This document shows, piece by piece, positions 35,721 through 43,993 of a stretch of DNA of 64,000 nucleotides. Positions within the stretch are counted from its first letter, which is position 1; every line of letters begins with the position of its first letter. Both the position numbers and the translations under genes were made by a program. The stretch is taken from the NCBI RefSeq assembly GCF_947072685.1, contig NZ_CAMTIK010000004.1, positions 60,705 through 124,704 of the forward strand, written 5' to 3'. The notes below the pieces were generated by a model. It was not told where the DNA came from. It saw only the letters and a list, made by a program, of their open reading frames with translations, and ran no database searches. Origin of the DNA: an uncultured Cetobacterium sp. (GTDB taxonomy: Bacteria; Fusobacteriota; Fusobacteriia; Fusobacteriales; Fusobacteriaceae).

Positions 35721-35734
35721 AAAGGAGTAAAGAT

Positions 35735-36250
35735 ATGAGATCTATTGGAATAGCAGAATTTAATAGTATCCCTACAGGAATAGAGCAACTAGACAAAATT
35801 TTAAAAAAAGTGGATGTAGAAGTTTACAGAGGTGGAACAACGTGTCCAGGGAAATATTATTTTATAATATATGGAGAAGTTGAGGCTATATCTCAAGGAA
35901 TGCGTGAGATAGAGAAAAGTACCAATGTAGAGATTGTGTCTGGAGTTGCTCCAGAACTGATTAAAGCATTGAATAAAAAAGAGGTCGGAAAAAGATTTTC
36001 AGCGATAGGAGTCTTTGAATTTTATGGAATTCCAGAAGGAGTAAAAGCTTTAGATCTTGTGATTAAAAGTGTTGAGATATCTGTATTAAAACTTATTTTG
36101 GGGTGGACTTTGGCAGGGAAAAGTTATTTTGTTATAGGTGGAGATATAAGTTCAATAGAAGAAGCAGTAGTTTTAGTTACAGGATCTTTTAAGACGAGAG
36201 ATATAAAGATAATCAATAATCCAACAAAGGAACTATTAGATTTTATCTAA
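35735..36250 (+). CDS. tandem BMC-domain (BMC-T) shell protein
   Basis: 171 residues with two diverged BMC domains (SIGIAEFNSIPTGIEQLDKILKKVDVEV and SAIGVFEFYGIPEGVKALDLVIKSVEISV), so it should form trimers with pseudohexameric symmetry. PduT-like proteins have this plan with a central Fe-S cluster; here the only cysteine is in the first domain (GGTTCPGKYY), so a threefold pore lined by C or a cluster is possible but not shown. Expressed after the 35683-35720 hairpin, eleven or so bases from a good RBS (AAAGGAG). Confidence 0.85.
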   Translation: MRSIGIAEFNSIPTGIEQLDKILKKVDVEVYRGGTTCPGKYYFIIYGEVEAISQGMREIEKSTNVEIVSGVAPELIKALNKKEVGKRFSAIGVFEFYGIPEGVKALDLVIKSVEISVLKLILGWTLAGKSYFVIGGDISSIEEAVVLVTGSFKTRDIKIINNPTKELLDFI

Positions 36251-36264
36251 AAAGGAGGAGTATT

Positions 36265-37704
36265 ATGGATAGAGATTTATTATCTATACAAGAAGTAAGA
36301 GATTTGTTAAAGGAGTGCAAAGTAGCGCAAAATAAATTTGCAACTTTTTCTCAGGAGAAAGTGGATCGAATAATTTATGAGATGGTAGAAGAGATAAAAT
36401 TGCACAATGAAAGATTAGCTAAAATGGCAGCAGAAGAGACAGGGTTTGGAAATTGGCAAGATAAGGTTTTGAAAAATAAATTTGCGTCAGAGTATCTTTA
36501 TGAGTATATAAAGAATATGAGAACTATAGGGAAGTTAAAAGAGGAAAATGGTGTCATAGAAATTGGAATTCCTATGGGTATAGTTGCAGGATTAATACCT
36601 TCAACAAATCCGACATCAACAGCTATTTATAAAGTTTTAATATCTTTAAAAGGAGGGAACGGAATAGTTGTAAGCCCGCATCCGAATGCAAAACAATCTA
36701 TTATAGAAACAGTTAGAATATTGAAGGAGGCAGCTAAAAAGGCTGGAGCACCAGAGGGATTGATAGGAGTTATACAAAATACTACAATGGAAGCGACAAC
36801 GGAGCTAATGAAACATGAGGATACTTCGTTAATTCTAGCAACAGGTGGGGAAGCGATGGTTAAAGCTGCATACAGCTCAGGAACACCAGCAATAGGAGTT
36901 GGGCCAGGAAATGGACCGGCATTTATCGAAAAAACCGCAAATAAAGCGTTGGCTGTAAAGAGAATATTGGATAGTAAGACGTTTGATAATGGAGTGATAT
37001 GTGCTTCGGAACAGTCTATAATTGTAGAAAAAGAAAGTAAAAGAGAAGTTGTAGAGGAACTAAAAAAACAAGGTGCTTATTTTTTAGATAGAGATGAATC
37101 TAAAAAATTAGGAGATTTTATTTTAAGAAGTAATGGAACAATGAATCCGCAAATAGTTGGAAAAACAGCGTTAAAACTTGCACAACTTTCTGGAATAAAT
37201 GTGCCTTGTAACACAAGAGTTTTAATATCTGAAGAGAGTGAAGTTTCTAAAAAAAATCCATATTCGAGAGAAAAGTTAGCACCGATATTGGCATTTTATA
37301 CTGAGGAAAGTTGGGAAAAGGCGTGTGAAAGATCAATAGAGATATTAAATGTTGAAGGGAAAGGGCATACGATGGTTATTCACTCTGAAAATAGAGATAT
37401 AATAATGGAGTTTGCATTAAAAAAACCTGTTTCTAGATTATTGGTAAATACACCGGGAGCTCTCGGTGGAATTGGAGGTACAACAAATTTAGCTCCAGCA
37501 TTAACTTTAGGTTGCGGAGCAGTGGGAGGAAGTTCAACATCTGACAATATAACTCCTTTAAATTTGATAAATATAAGAAGAGTTGCCTGGGGAGTATCAG
37601 AGTTAGAGGATTTAAAAGGAAGTGCAACTTCAAAAATATCTTGTGAAGATGAAAAGTTAGAGGAGTTAGTTAGAAAAGTGATAGCTGATATATTGAATAG
37701 ATAG
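36265..37704 (+). CDS. eutE: CoA-acylating acetaldehyde dehydrogenase EutE
   Basis: Oxidises acetaldehyde to acetyl-CoA with NAD+ inside the compartment. 479 residues of the ALDH superfamily, catalytic cysteine in FDNGVICASEQSII, cofactor segment IPSTNPTSTAIYKVLISLKGGN and the C-terminal FTHTTNLAP-like GGIGGTTNLAPALTLG. The N-terminal about 18 residues (DRDLLSIQEVRDLLKECK) are a short amphipathic helix of the kind that targets EutE to the shell. RBS AAAGGAGG at 36251-36258. Confidence 0.94.
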   Translation: MDRDLLSIQEVRDLLKECKVAQNKFATFSQEKVDRIIYEMVEEIKLHNERLAKMAAEETGFGNWQDKVLKNKFASEYLYEYIKNMRTIGKLKEENGVIEIGIPMGIVAGLIPSTNPTSTAIYKVLISLKGGNGIVVSPHPNAKQSIIETVRILKEAAKKAGAPEGLIGVIQNTTMEATTELMKHEDTSLILATGGEAMVKAAYSSGTPAIGVGPGNGPAFIEKTANKALAVKRILDSKTFDNGVICASEQSIIVEKESKREVVEELKKQGAYFLDRDESKKLGDFILRSNGTMNPQIVGKTALKLAQLSGINVPCNTRVLISEESEVSKKNPYSREKLAPILAFYTEESWEKACERSIEILNVEGKGHTMVIHSENRDIIMEFALKKPVSRLLVNTPGALGGIGGTTNLAPALTLGCGAVGGSSTSDNITPLNLINIRRVAWGVSELEDLKGSATSKISCEDEKLEELVRKVIADILNR

Positions 37705-37714
37705 GAGAGGAGAA

Positions 37715-38464
37715 ATGGTCCTAACTGAAGAAAAATTAAAAATAATGTATAAGCAAAAAAAAATGGATATATTAGAAGTAGACGAGGGAACTATATTGAC
37801 ACCTTCAGCTAGACAATTTTTAAGTGAAAAAGGAATAGAACTAGTAAATGTACAAGAAAAATTAAGCAATGAAATCCAAGAAGAAAAAGTTATTCAAGAG
37901 GTGAAAAGTAAATATAAAGGAATAAATGGAGAGTTGTATATGGATAAGCCTGAATATATGACACAAATATATGGAAATGTTTTAGTGAAAAAGGATAATA
38001 AAAGGATTGTATTGAGAGGGAAAATAGACTCGCTACAAGCCAAGTGGTTGGTATTATCAAAGGGACTTGAAAGTTGTAAAAATGCAAATTTAATTAAAGA
38101 TTTAGAGAGTGTTGAAAAGTTTATAAAAAAAATATTAGTTTCAGAGGTTCTAGGAGAAGCTTTAGGTGAGCTAGATATTTTAGGAAATAGTTTAGATCAA
38201 ATAAAAGAAATTTCACATAACCCGAATAAATTTTTTAAAAGAGGGCATCTTTTTGAAATATCTAAGAAAGATGATGAGATTATTTTAAAGCTAAATGAAG
38301 TTAGAACCTACTCTAGAGAGGTTGAAATATCTGCTATTGAAGCCTTTGTAAAAGAAAATGGAGTTGTTGAAAGAAAAGATTTATTAACAGCCTTAAATAG
38401 AATGAGCAGTGTGATATATATAATGATGCTAAAAGGAGCTGTGGGTGAATATGGAAATAGATGA
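37715..38464 (+). CDS. eutT: EutT-type corrinoid adenosyltransferase
   Basis: Supplies adenosylcobalamin to EutBC. 249 residues. The N-terminal about 50 residues are a module seen in several BMC proteins (MDILEVDEGTILTPSARQFLSEKGIELV region, split in function) and the rest is a helical adenosyltransferase (KPEYMTQIYGN, LRGKIDSLQAKWLVLSK, and the late FFKRGHLFEIS). The Salmonella enzyme's H-x11-CC-x2-C metal-binding motif is absent; the only internal cysteine is in LESCKNANL. It overlaps the phosphotransacylase gene by 20 bases. Confidence 0.85.
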   Translation: MVLTEEKLKIMYKQKKMDILEVDEGTILTPSARQFLSEKGIELVNVQEKLSNEIQEEKVIQEVKSKYKGINGELYMDKPEYMTQIYGNVLVKKDNKRIVLRGKIDSLQAKWLVLSKGLESCKNANLIKDLESVEKFIKKILVSEVLGEALGELDILGNSLDQIKEISHNPNKFFKRGHLFEISKKDDEIILKLNEVRTYSREVEISAIEAFVKENGVVERKDLLTALNRMSSVIYIMMLKGAVGEYGNR

Positions 38465-39083
38465 AATCGTTAAAATTATAAAAAAACAACTTTTAGAAGA
38501 GTGTGGGAAAAAAGAGAGATTTCCGGTGGAAGCATCTGGAAGACATATCCATTTATCACGTGAAGATGCTGAAAAAATTTTTGGTGTGGGATATGAATTT
38601 CAGATCTTAAAAGATTTATCACAGCCGGGGCAATACGCATGTAAAGAAAGAGTAAGAGTGATTGGACCCAAAGGTATAATCGAAGGGGTTATAGTATTGG
38701 GACCTTTTAGAGATAAGACACAAATTGAGCTTTCTTTAACAGATACAAGAATTTTGGGTGTTGAGGCAGTTTTGAGAGAATCGGGAGACACACAGGGTAC
38801 ACCGGGCGTATATATAAGCAATCTGGATAAAATGATAAAAATAGATTCAGGAGTTATAGTTGCAAAAAATCATATCCATATGACTGAAAAAGATGCTGAA
38901 AAATTACAATTGAAAGATAGACAACTTGTTAAAGTTAAAATTAATAATACACTGAGACCTATAATTTTTGAAGATGTTATCGTGAGAATAAATAATAAAT
39001 TTAGTTTGAGTATGCACTTGGATTATGATGAAGCCAATGCTTGTTTTTTAAATAGAGATTCTTATGGTGAAATTTATGAGTGA
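38445..39083 (+). CDS. pduL: PduL-type phosphate acyltransferase (EutD role)
   Basis: Converts acetyl-CoA to acetyl-phosphate and recycles CoA in the compartment. 212 residues with two beta-barrel domains and the metal-binding histidines in ASGRHIHLS and KNHIHMTEKDA, both PduL hallmarks; unrelated to the Pta-like EutD of enterobacteria. The leading helix EIDEIVKIIKKQLLEECG is a likely encapsulation peptide. Start GTG 38445 lies 6 nt from AAGGAG; ATG 38451 is 12 nt away and also possible. Confidence 0.9.
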   Translation: MNMEIDEIVKIIKKQLLEECGKKERFPVEASGRHIHLSREDAEKIFGVGYEFQILKDLSQPGQYACKERVRVIGPKGIIEGVIVLGPFRDKTQIELSLTDTRILGVEAVLRESGDTQGTPGVYISNLDKMIKIDSGVIVAKNHIHMTEKDAEKLQLKDRQLVKVKINNTLRPIIFEDVIVRINNKFSLSMHLDYDEANACFLNRDSYGEIYE

Positions 39084-39654
39084 GTTGGATCTTTTAGAAA
39101 TAATAAAAAAAGAGATAGAAAAATATAAAGTAGATATAGAGAAAAATACAAAAATATCTATTCTAGGAGAGGATAAAATATTAAAAGAAGAGTTACAAAA
39201 AATATTTGGATTGGATGAGAATGCCTTAAAAATATTGATAATTACTCTGGAAATAGACGAACTGGTAGCTTTATCTCAAGGTTCGTATATAAATTTTAAA
39301 ACTCAAAAAATAATAGAGAGTGTGTTGGAAGGAAAAGAAATTTTTTTAATAGAAGAAGGAATAAAATGGAGAGCATATAAATTAGCTCCATCTAAATTAA
39401 TACAAAAATATTTATCTTGTGAAGAGGAGTTGAAGAGATATAATATTAAAATTTTAAAAAAAATAAATTGTATAGAGAGGCTAAAAGGAGAAGATAAAAA
39501 AGAATTTTTTTCAAAGAAACTATTGACTCTAAGGGATATAAAAGAGATCCACCAAAAAAATAAAAATGTAATAATAATAGATGAAAAGGTATTTGTTACA
39601 GATTCAGCTTTAGATTATATGAAAGAAAATAATATAAATTTGATAAAAAGGTGA
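39076..39654 (+). CDS. uncharacterised eut-operon protein
   Basis: 192 residues from ATG 39076 (MSELDLLEIIKKEIEKY), preceded by GGTGA; ATG 39064 is an alternative. It starts within the end of pduL. Features: an N-terminal amphipathic helix like other encapsulation peptides, a Rossmann-like alternation (KISILGEDKILKEEL ... KILIITLEIDELVAL ... KEIFLIEEGIKW), and a C-terminal 30-residue segment VIIIDEKVFVTDSALDYMKENNINLI that matches the N-terminus of EutT and of the small protein at 39911. Genes like this occur in Gram-positive eut operons as 'ethanolamine utilization protein' with no assigned activity. Confidence 0.75.
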   Translation: MSELDLLEIIKKEIEKYKVDIEKNTKISILGEDKILKEELQKIFGLDENALKILIITLEIDELVALSQGSYINFKTQKIIESVLEGKEIFLIEEGIKWRAYKLAPSKLIQKYLSCEEELKRYNIKILKKINCIERLKGEDKKEFFSKKLLTLRDIKEIHQKNKNVIIIDEKVFVTDSALDYMKENNINLIKR

Positions 39655-39659
39655 GTGCA

Positions 39660-39911
39660 ATGGTTATTGGGAAAATAATAGGAAACGTATGGGCTACAAG
39701 AAAAGACGAGAGTTTAAATGGATTGAAATTTATGATAACTCAATTAGAAAATGGAGAGAAAATAGTTGTATGTGACTATATAGGAGCGGGTATAGGGGAT
39801 TTAGTTTTGATAACAAGGGGTAGTGGTGCGAGGAAAGTTTTGCAAGACCCAAGTATTCCCATCGATGCTGTGACAATAGGGATTATTGATGGCTTTGAGG
39901 AAGGTGAATAA
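39660..39911 (+). CDS. eutN: microcompartment vertex protein EutN
   Basis: 83-residue EutN/CcmL-type pentamer that caps shell vertices: starts VIGKIIGNVWATRKDESLNGLKF and has the conserved DYIGAGIGDLVLITRGSGAR. ATG 39660 is used, with AGGTGAG just before it; a GTG at 39651 would overlap that site. The stop overlaps the next ATG (TAATG). Confidence 0.94.
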   Translation: MVIGKIIGNVWATRKDESLNGLKFMITQLENGEKIVVCDYIGAGIGDLVLITRGSGARKVLQDPSIPIDAVTIGIIDGFEEGE

Positions 39912-40168
39912 TGAAGAGAAAACTAATAACACTTGAAAATGTTCAGGATTATATATGTGAAAAAGAGATAAATATAACAAAAGATATGATTATACCACCA
40001 AAAGTAAATGATTATTTAAAAAATAATGGTATAAGGATGCTTTTTCTTGAAGAAAAATTGGAAGAAAAAATCAAAAAAATTTTAAAAGAAGAGTTTAAAA
40101 TATTGGATGAAGATAAAGTGGATGAGATTATAAAAAAAGTAAAAGGGGGGCTAAGCAATGGGTATTAA
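39911..40168 (+). CDS. small eut-operon protein with BMC-associated module
   Basis: 85 residues. Residues about 17-40 (INITKDMIIPPKVNDYLKNNG then IRML) match the 'TPSA..L.EKGI' module of EutT and the unnamed protein at 39076. Residues about 45-80 are a charged helix (LEEKLEEKIKKILKEEFKIL...VDEIIKKVKGG) resembling encapsulation helices. It may be an adaptor tethering cargo to the shell. Overlaps eutN by one base and eutH by eleven. Confidence 0.7.
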   Translation: MKRKLITLENVQDYICEKEINITKDMIIPPKVNDYLKNNGIRMLFLEEKLEEKIKKILKEEFKILDEDKVDEIIKKVKGGLSNGY

Positions 40169-41246
40169 TGAGATTATTATATACATAATGGTACTATTTA
40201 TGGTTATTGGTGCAATCGACAAATGCTTAGGAAATAAATTTGGTTATGGTGAAAAATTTGAAGAGGGAATAATGGCGATGGGAGCCCTAGCTTTAGCTAT
40301 GGTTGGAGTGATCTCTTTAGCTCCTGTTCTAGCAAAAATATTGAGACCAATAATATCACCAGCATATACAATGTTGGGAGCAGACCCAGCAATGTTTGCC
40401 ACAACACTACTAGCAAATGATATGGGTGGATATCCACTTGCTATGGAATTAGCCCTTTCACCAGAAGCAGGAAAATTTGCAGGATTGATATTGGGAGCTA
40501 TGATGGGACCTACTCTGGTGTTTACAATTCCAGTAGCTTTAGGAATAATAGAAAAAGAAGACAGACCATTTTTAGCAAAAGGAATATTAGCAGGTATGAT
40601 TACAATACCACTTGGTTGTTTAGCAGGAGGATTAACAGCAGGATTTCCACTTCAGTTGGTTTTATCAAATATTTTACCAATTATAATATTTTCACTACTA
40701 ATCTCTTTAGGATTATGGAAAATTCCAGAAAAGATGACGAGTGGATTCACTATATTTGGAAAAGGAGTCGTAATAGTTATTACCTTAGGACTAGCGGCGG
40801 GAATAATAGAGTTTTTAACAGGATTTGTAGTAATACCTGGCATGGCACCGATAACTGACGGAATAGAAATTGTTGGAAGCATAGCGGTGACGTTAGCAGG
40901 AGCATTCCCGTTAGTTTACTTTTTGACTAAAGTTTTAAACAAACCACTTACTAAAATGGGTGAGTCTTTAGGTATGAATGAAAAAGCGGCAGCAGGAATG
41001 GTAGCGACACTGGCAAACAATATTCCTATGTTTGGACTGATGAAAGAGATGGATAATAAAGGTAAAATTTTAAATGTTGCATTTGCAGTTAGTGGCGCAT
41101 TTGTATTTGGAGATCACCTGGGATTTACTGCAGGAGTGGATTCTCAAATGATCTTTCCAATGGTTGTAGGTAAATTAGTAGGTGGTGTAACGGCAGTTTT
41201 ATTGGCGAAATTTATGTTTAGAAACGTAGTGGGTGGAGCAAAATGA
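40158..41246 (+). CDS. eutH: ethanolamine permease EutH
   Basis: 362-residue membrane transporter with about ten helices for ethanolamine uptake at low concentration. Family signatures: MVIGAIDKCLGNKFGYGEKFEEGIMAMGALALAMVG near the N-terminus, TTLLANDMGGYPLAMELA, and LANNIPMFGLMKEMDNKGK, each shared with EutH. It overlaps both flanking genes. Confidence 0.94.
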   Translation: MGINEIIIYIMVLFMVIGAIDKCLGNKFGYGEKFEEGIMAMGALALAMVGVISLAPVLAKILRPIISPAYTMLGADPAMFATTLLANDMGGYPLAMELALSPEAGKFAGLILGAMMGPTLVFTIPVALGIIEKEDRPFLAKGILAGMITIPLGCLAGGLTAGFPLQLVLSNILPIIIFSLLISLGLWKIPEKMTSGFTIFGKGVVIVITLGLAAGIIEFLTGFVVIPGMAPITDGIEIVGSIAVTLAGAFPLVYFLTKVLNKPLTKMGESLGMNEKAAAGMVATLANNIPMFGLMKEMDNKGKILNVAFAVSGAFVFGDHLGFTAGVDSQMIFPMVVGKLVGGVTAVLLAKFMFRNVVGGAK

Positions 41247-41686
41247 TGAATATAGATGAAAAAGAACTAGAAAGAATAATTAAAAAAGTTATTGAAAAAG
41301 AGTTGGGAGAAAAAAAATCTATAAAATATATAGATCCTAGTGGAATAGGCGTTATCAAAGCAGAGAAAATTGATAGAGTGAGATTTGATACAGGAAATCC
41401 AAAAGATCAAGTTTACGTAACGGATCTATATACTCTTGAGGAAAGCCCAAGAATTGGTGCGGGAATGATGGAGATGATCGAAAGTACGTTTGATTGGACT
41501 TTAAACTATGATGAAATTGATTATATTATAGATGGAAACTTAGAAATAATAGTCGATGGAAGAAAAATAGTTGGAGAAAAAGGAGATGTGATATTAATTC
41601 CTAAAAATTCAAAAATAAAGTTTAGTGCTCCTATATACGCAAAATTTATATATGTAGTTTATCCAGCAAATTGGAATGAAAAGTAG
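41243..41686 (+). CDS. eutQ: EutQ cupin-like protein
   Basis: 147 residues. The C-terminal two thirds form a cupin barrel typical of EutQ (RIGAGMMEMIESTFDWTLNYDEIDYIIDGNLEII, split in function, then GEKGDVILIPKNSKI and YVVYPANW). The N-terminal helix ELERIIKKVIEKELGEKK is encapsulation-like. EutQ has been reported to have acetate kinase activity in Salmonella, which would complete acetyl-phosphate to acetate plus ATP. Overlaps eutH by four bases. Confidence 0.92.
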   Translation: MMNIDEKELERIIKKVIEKELGEKKSIKYIDPSGIGVIKAEKIDRVRFDTGNPKDQVYVTDLYTLEESPRIGAGMMEMIESTFDWTLNYDEIDYIIDGNLEIIVDGRKIVGEKGDVILIPKNSKIKFSAPIYAKFIYVVYPANWNEK

Positions 41687-41693
41687 GTGTGAT

Positions 41694-42824
41694 ATGAACG
41701 AATTTTTTATAAAACCCAAAATAAAATTTGGAATAGATTCATTGGATTATTTAGAGAGTTTAACTTCAAAAAAATATTTTATAGTTACAGATGATTCAAT
41801 GGTAAAATTAAAAATAATTGATAAAATTTTAGAAAAACTACCTAAAAATTCTGAGATAGATATTTTTTCTGAAGTTATACCAAATCCAACTGTTGAAACT
41901 ATAGAGAATGGCTTAAAAAAATTAATTAAATTTAATCCAGAGTGTGTAATAGCACTTGGTGGTGGGTCACCGATAGATGCCTGTAAAGGGATGTTGTATT
42001 TTGAAAAAAAAGTGGCAGAAGAGTGTAGCGAAAAGATAAAACCTTTTAGACACTTTATTGCCATTCCAACAACAAGTGGAACAGGCTCGGAAGTGACTTC
42101 GTATAGTGTTATAAGTAGTGGTGAGAATAAGATAGCGTTGGCAAATGAAGATATGTTACCAGATATTGCGATATTGAACCCAGAATTTATGAAAACGTTA
42201 CCGCCTAAAATAATAGCAGATACAGGAATGGATGTTTTAACTCATTCTTTAGAGGCCTATATATCTTTGAAATCGAATCCTTTTACAAGTGCAATGGCAA
42301 TAGAGGCGATTAAGTTGATTGAGTCCAATCTCTTGAAACACTATAAAAATCCTCAAGAGTTATATCACCGAGAAAAAGTTCAGGACGCTTCATGTTTAGC
42401 AGGAGTGGCATTTAACAATTCATCCTTAGGAATAAATCATAGTGTAGCTCATACTATTGGAGCCAAATTTCATATAAGTCATGGAAGAGCTAACGCCATA
42501 GTTATGCCGTATATAATTCAAGTAAATAAAAATGCTTGGAAAGAATATGCTAAAATTTCAAAAGAGTTAGGATATGAATTTTCAACTGTTGTAGAAGGGA
42601 AGGATGCTTTTGTAAAACTTGTTGAAGAGTTAAAAAAAGAGATGCAGATAGAGACGAGTTTAAGTCAAGTAGGAGTTGAATTTAATGAGTTTAAATCAAA
42701 AATTCCAATTTTAATAAAAGATATAAAAAAAGATATTTGTACAGAATATAATCCTGAAACTTTAAGTGATGAGGAGTATGTTAAATTGTTATTAAAAATA
42801 TATTTTGGAAATAATGATATTTAA
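41694..42824 (+). CDS. eutG: iron-containing alcohol dehydrogenase EutG
   Basis: Reduces acetaldehyde to ethanol and regenerates NAD+ for EutE. 376 residues of the Fe-ADH family: NAD site ALGGGSPIDACKG, TTSGTGSEVT, and iron ligands around HSLEAYIS, NHSVAHTIGAKFHISHGRANAI. Start ATG 41694 uses AGGTG in the eutQ stop region; the longer frame from 41676 has no RBS. Last gene of the operon, followed by a strong terminator. Confidence 0.92.
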   Translation: MNEFFIKPKIKFGIDSLDYLESLTSKKYFIVTDDSMVKLKIIDKILEKLPKNSEIDIFSEVIPNPTVETIENGLKKLIKFNPECVIALGGGSPIDACKGMLYFEKKVAEECSEKIKPFRHFIAIPTTSGTGSEVTSYSVISSGENKIALANEDMLPDIAILNPEFMKTLPPKIIADTGMDVLTHSLEAYISLKSNPFTSAMAIEAIKLIESNLLKHYKNPQELYHREKVQDASCLAGVAFNNSSLGINHSVAHTIGAKFHISHGRANAIVMPYIIQVNKNAWKEYAKISKELGYEFSTVVEGKDAFVKLVEELKKEMQIETSLSQVGVEFNEFKSKIPILIKDIKKDICTEYNPETLSDEEYVKLLLKIYFGNNDI

Positions 42825-42830
42825 ATTTGT

Positions 42831-42866
42831 AAAAAGGGGGAGTTGAATTTTCAACTCCCCCTTTTT
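42831..42866. terminator. bidirectional intrinsic terminator at end of eut operon
   Basis: A 16-bp perfect stem, AAAAAGGGGGAGTTGA (42831-42846) with its complement (42851-42866), and a 4-nt loop. It lies between convergent eutG and the M20 peptidase gene. Confidence 0.92.
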
Positions 42867-42882
42867 ATAATTAAGCGTTTTG

Positions 42883-43977
42883 CTATAGAAATTTGTTTAA
42901 TACTTTAACAACCATTTGAATTCTTTCTTCTATCGAAGAGAGAACTAAATATTCAGAAGCTTCATGAGAGTTTCCACCAATTGGACCAACTCCATCTAAA
43001 ACACCAACTCCAAGTATTCCTAAGAAATTGGCATCGGAACCACCACCAGTCTTCTCCCATTCCGCTTTAATTCCCATCTCCTCTTTAACTTCATCAAATT
43101 TAGATAAAAGTTCTTTAGAAAGATCATTTAAAACAAGTGGAGGTCGATATCCAATCTCCTTAACATCCACTTCAATTCCAGAAATATATGGATTTGCCTT
43201 CAATTCGTCAAGAGTTTTCATAATCTGGTGAAAGTGATCTATATCATGAGATCTACCTTCGAATTTAATTACAGCTTTATCGGGAACTGTATTAACTCCA
43301 AATCCTCCGTTAATAACTCCAACATTAATAGAATTTCCTTTTTCAAGATTTTGAAGTTTAGAAATTTCTAAAACCCATCTAGAAGCTTCAACAATAGCAT
43401 TTATTCCATTTTGAGGTGCAATTCCAGCATGAGCAGCTTTCCCTTTAAAGGTGATTTCAAACTTGATTAGGCCTTTTCTCTCAGAAACCATATTACCAGT
43501 TTTTCTAGCAGGTTCAAAAACTAGTGCATATTTAGTTTGTTTCCCTAATTTTGTAATTAAATCTCTCGAGATAAGTGAGCTAATCTCTTCATCTGTATTT
43601 ATAATAATACAGATATTCAATTTACTATTTTTAAATTCTTTAGCTACTTCATACATTGAAAGAAGTCCAGATTTCATATCATATACTCCTGGACCTATAG
43701 CAATATCTCCTTCGATTTTAAATTGTCTTTCAGCAACAGTTCCTTCTGGAAAAACTGTGTCGTTGTGCCCAATGAAAAGAAAATCAAAATTCTCAACGGC
43801 TCTATTTTTTATAACAAGAGCAGGGTTTTTACCATTTAGATCATGATATTCAACAATCCAGTCTTTATATAAATTTTTGAAAAAGTTACTTACAAATTGC
43901 AGCCCAACAGGTGTATTACTTCCACAATCAACATTGACAAGTGTTTCTAAATTTTTTAAATAATTTTTAAAATCCAT
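42883..43977 (-). CDS. M20-family metallopeptidase (glutamate carboxypeptidase-like)
   Basis: 364-residue zinc peptidase/deacylase. Ligands visible: FIGHNDTVFP (H and D), YDMKSGL (bridging D), NTDEEISS (catalytic and binding E), and a C-terminal SHEASEYL histidine. A lid domain interrupts the core (KFEITFKGKAAHAGIAPQNGINAI, as fragments). ATG 43977 has GGAGGGG about 8 nt upstream; a longer start at 44001 would overlap dcuC. It is transcribed after dcuC, which imports or exports C4-dicarboxylates, so an acyl-aspartate or glutamyl substrate is conceivable but not shown. No signal peptide. Confidence 0.88.
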   Translation of the reverse strand: MDFKNYLKNLETLVNVDCGSNTPVGLQFVSNFFKNLYKDWIVEYHDLNGKNPALVIKNRAVENFDFLFIGHNDTVFPEGTVAERQFKIEGDIAIGPGVYDMKSGLLSMYEVAKEFKNSKLNICIIINTDEEISSLISRDLITKLGKQTKYALVFEPARKTGNMVSERKGLIKFEITFKGKAAHAGIAPQNGINAIVEASRWVLEISKLQNLEKGNSINVGVINGGFGVNTVPDKAVIKFEGRSHDIDHFHQIMKTLDELKANPYISGIEVDVKEIGYRPPLVLNDLSKELLSKFDEVKEEMGIKAEWEKTGGGSDANFLGILGVGVLDGVGPIGGNSHEASEYLVLSSIEERIQMVVKVLNKFL

Positions 43978-43993
43978 AAAAATTCCCCTCCAA

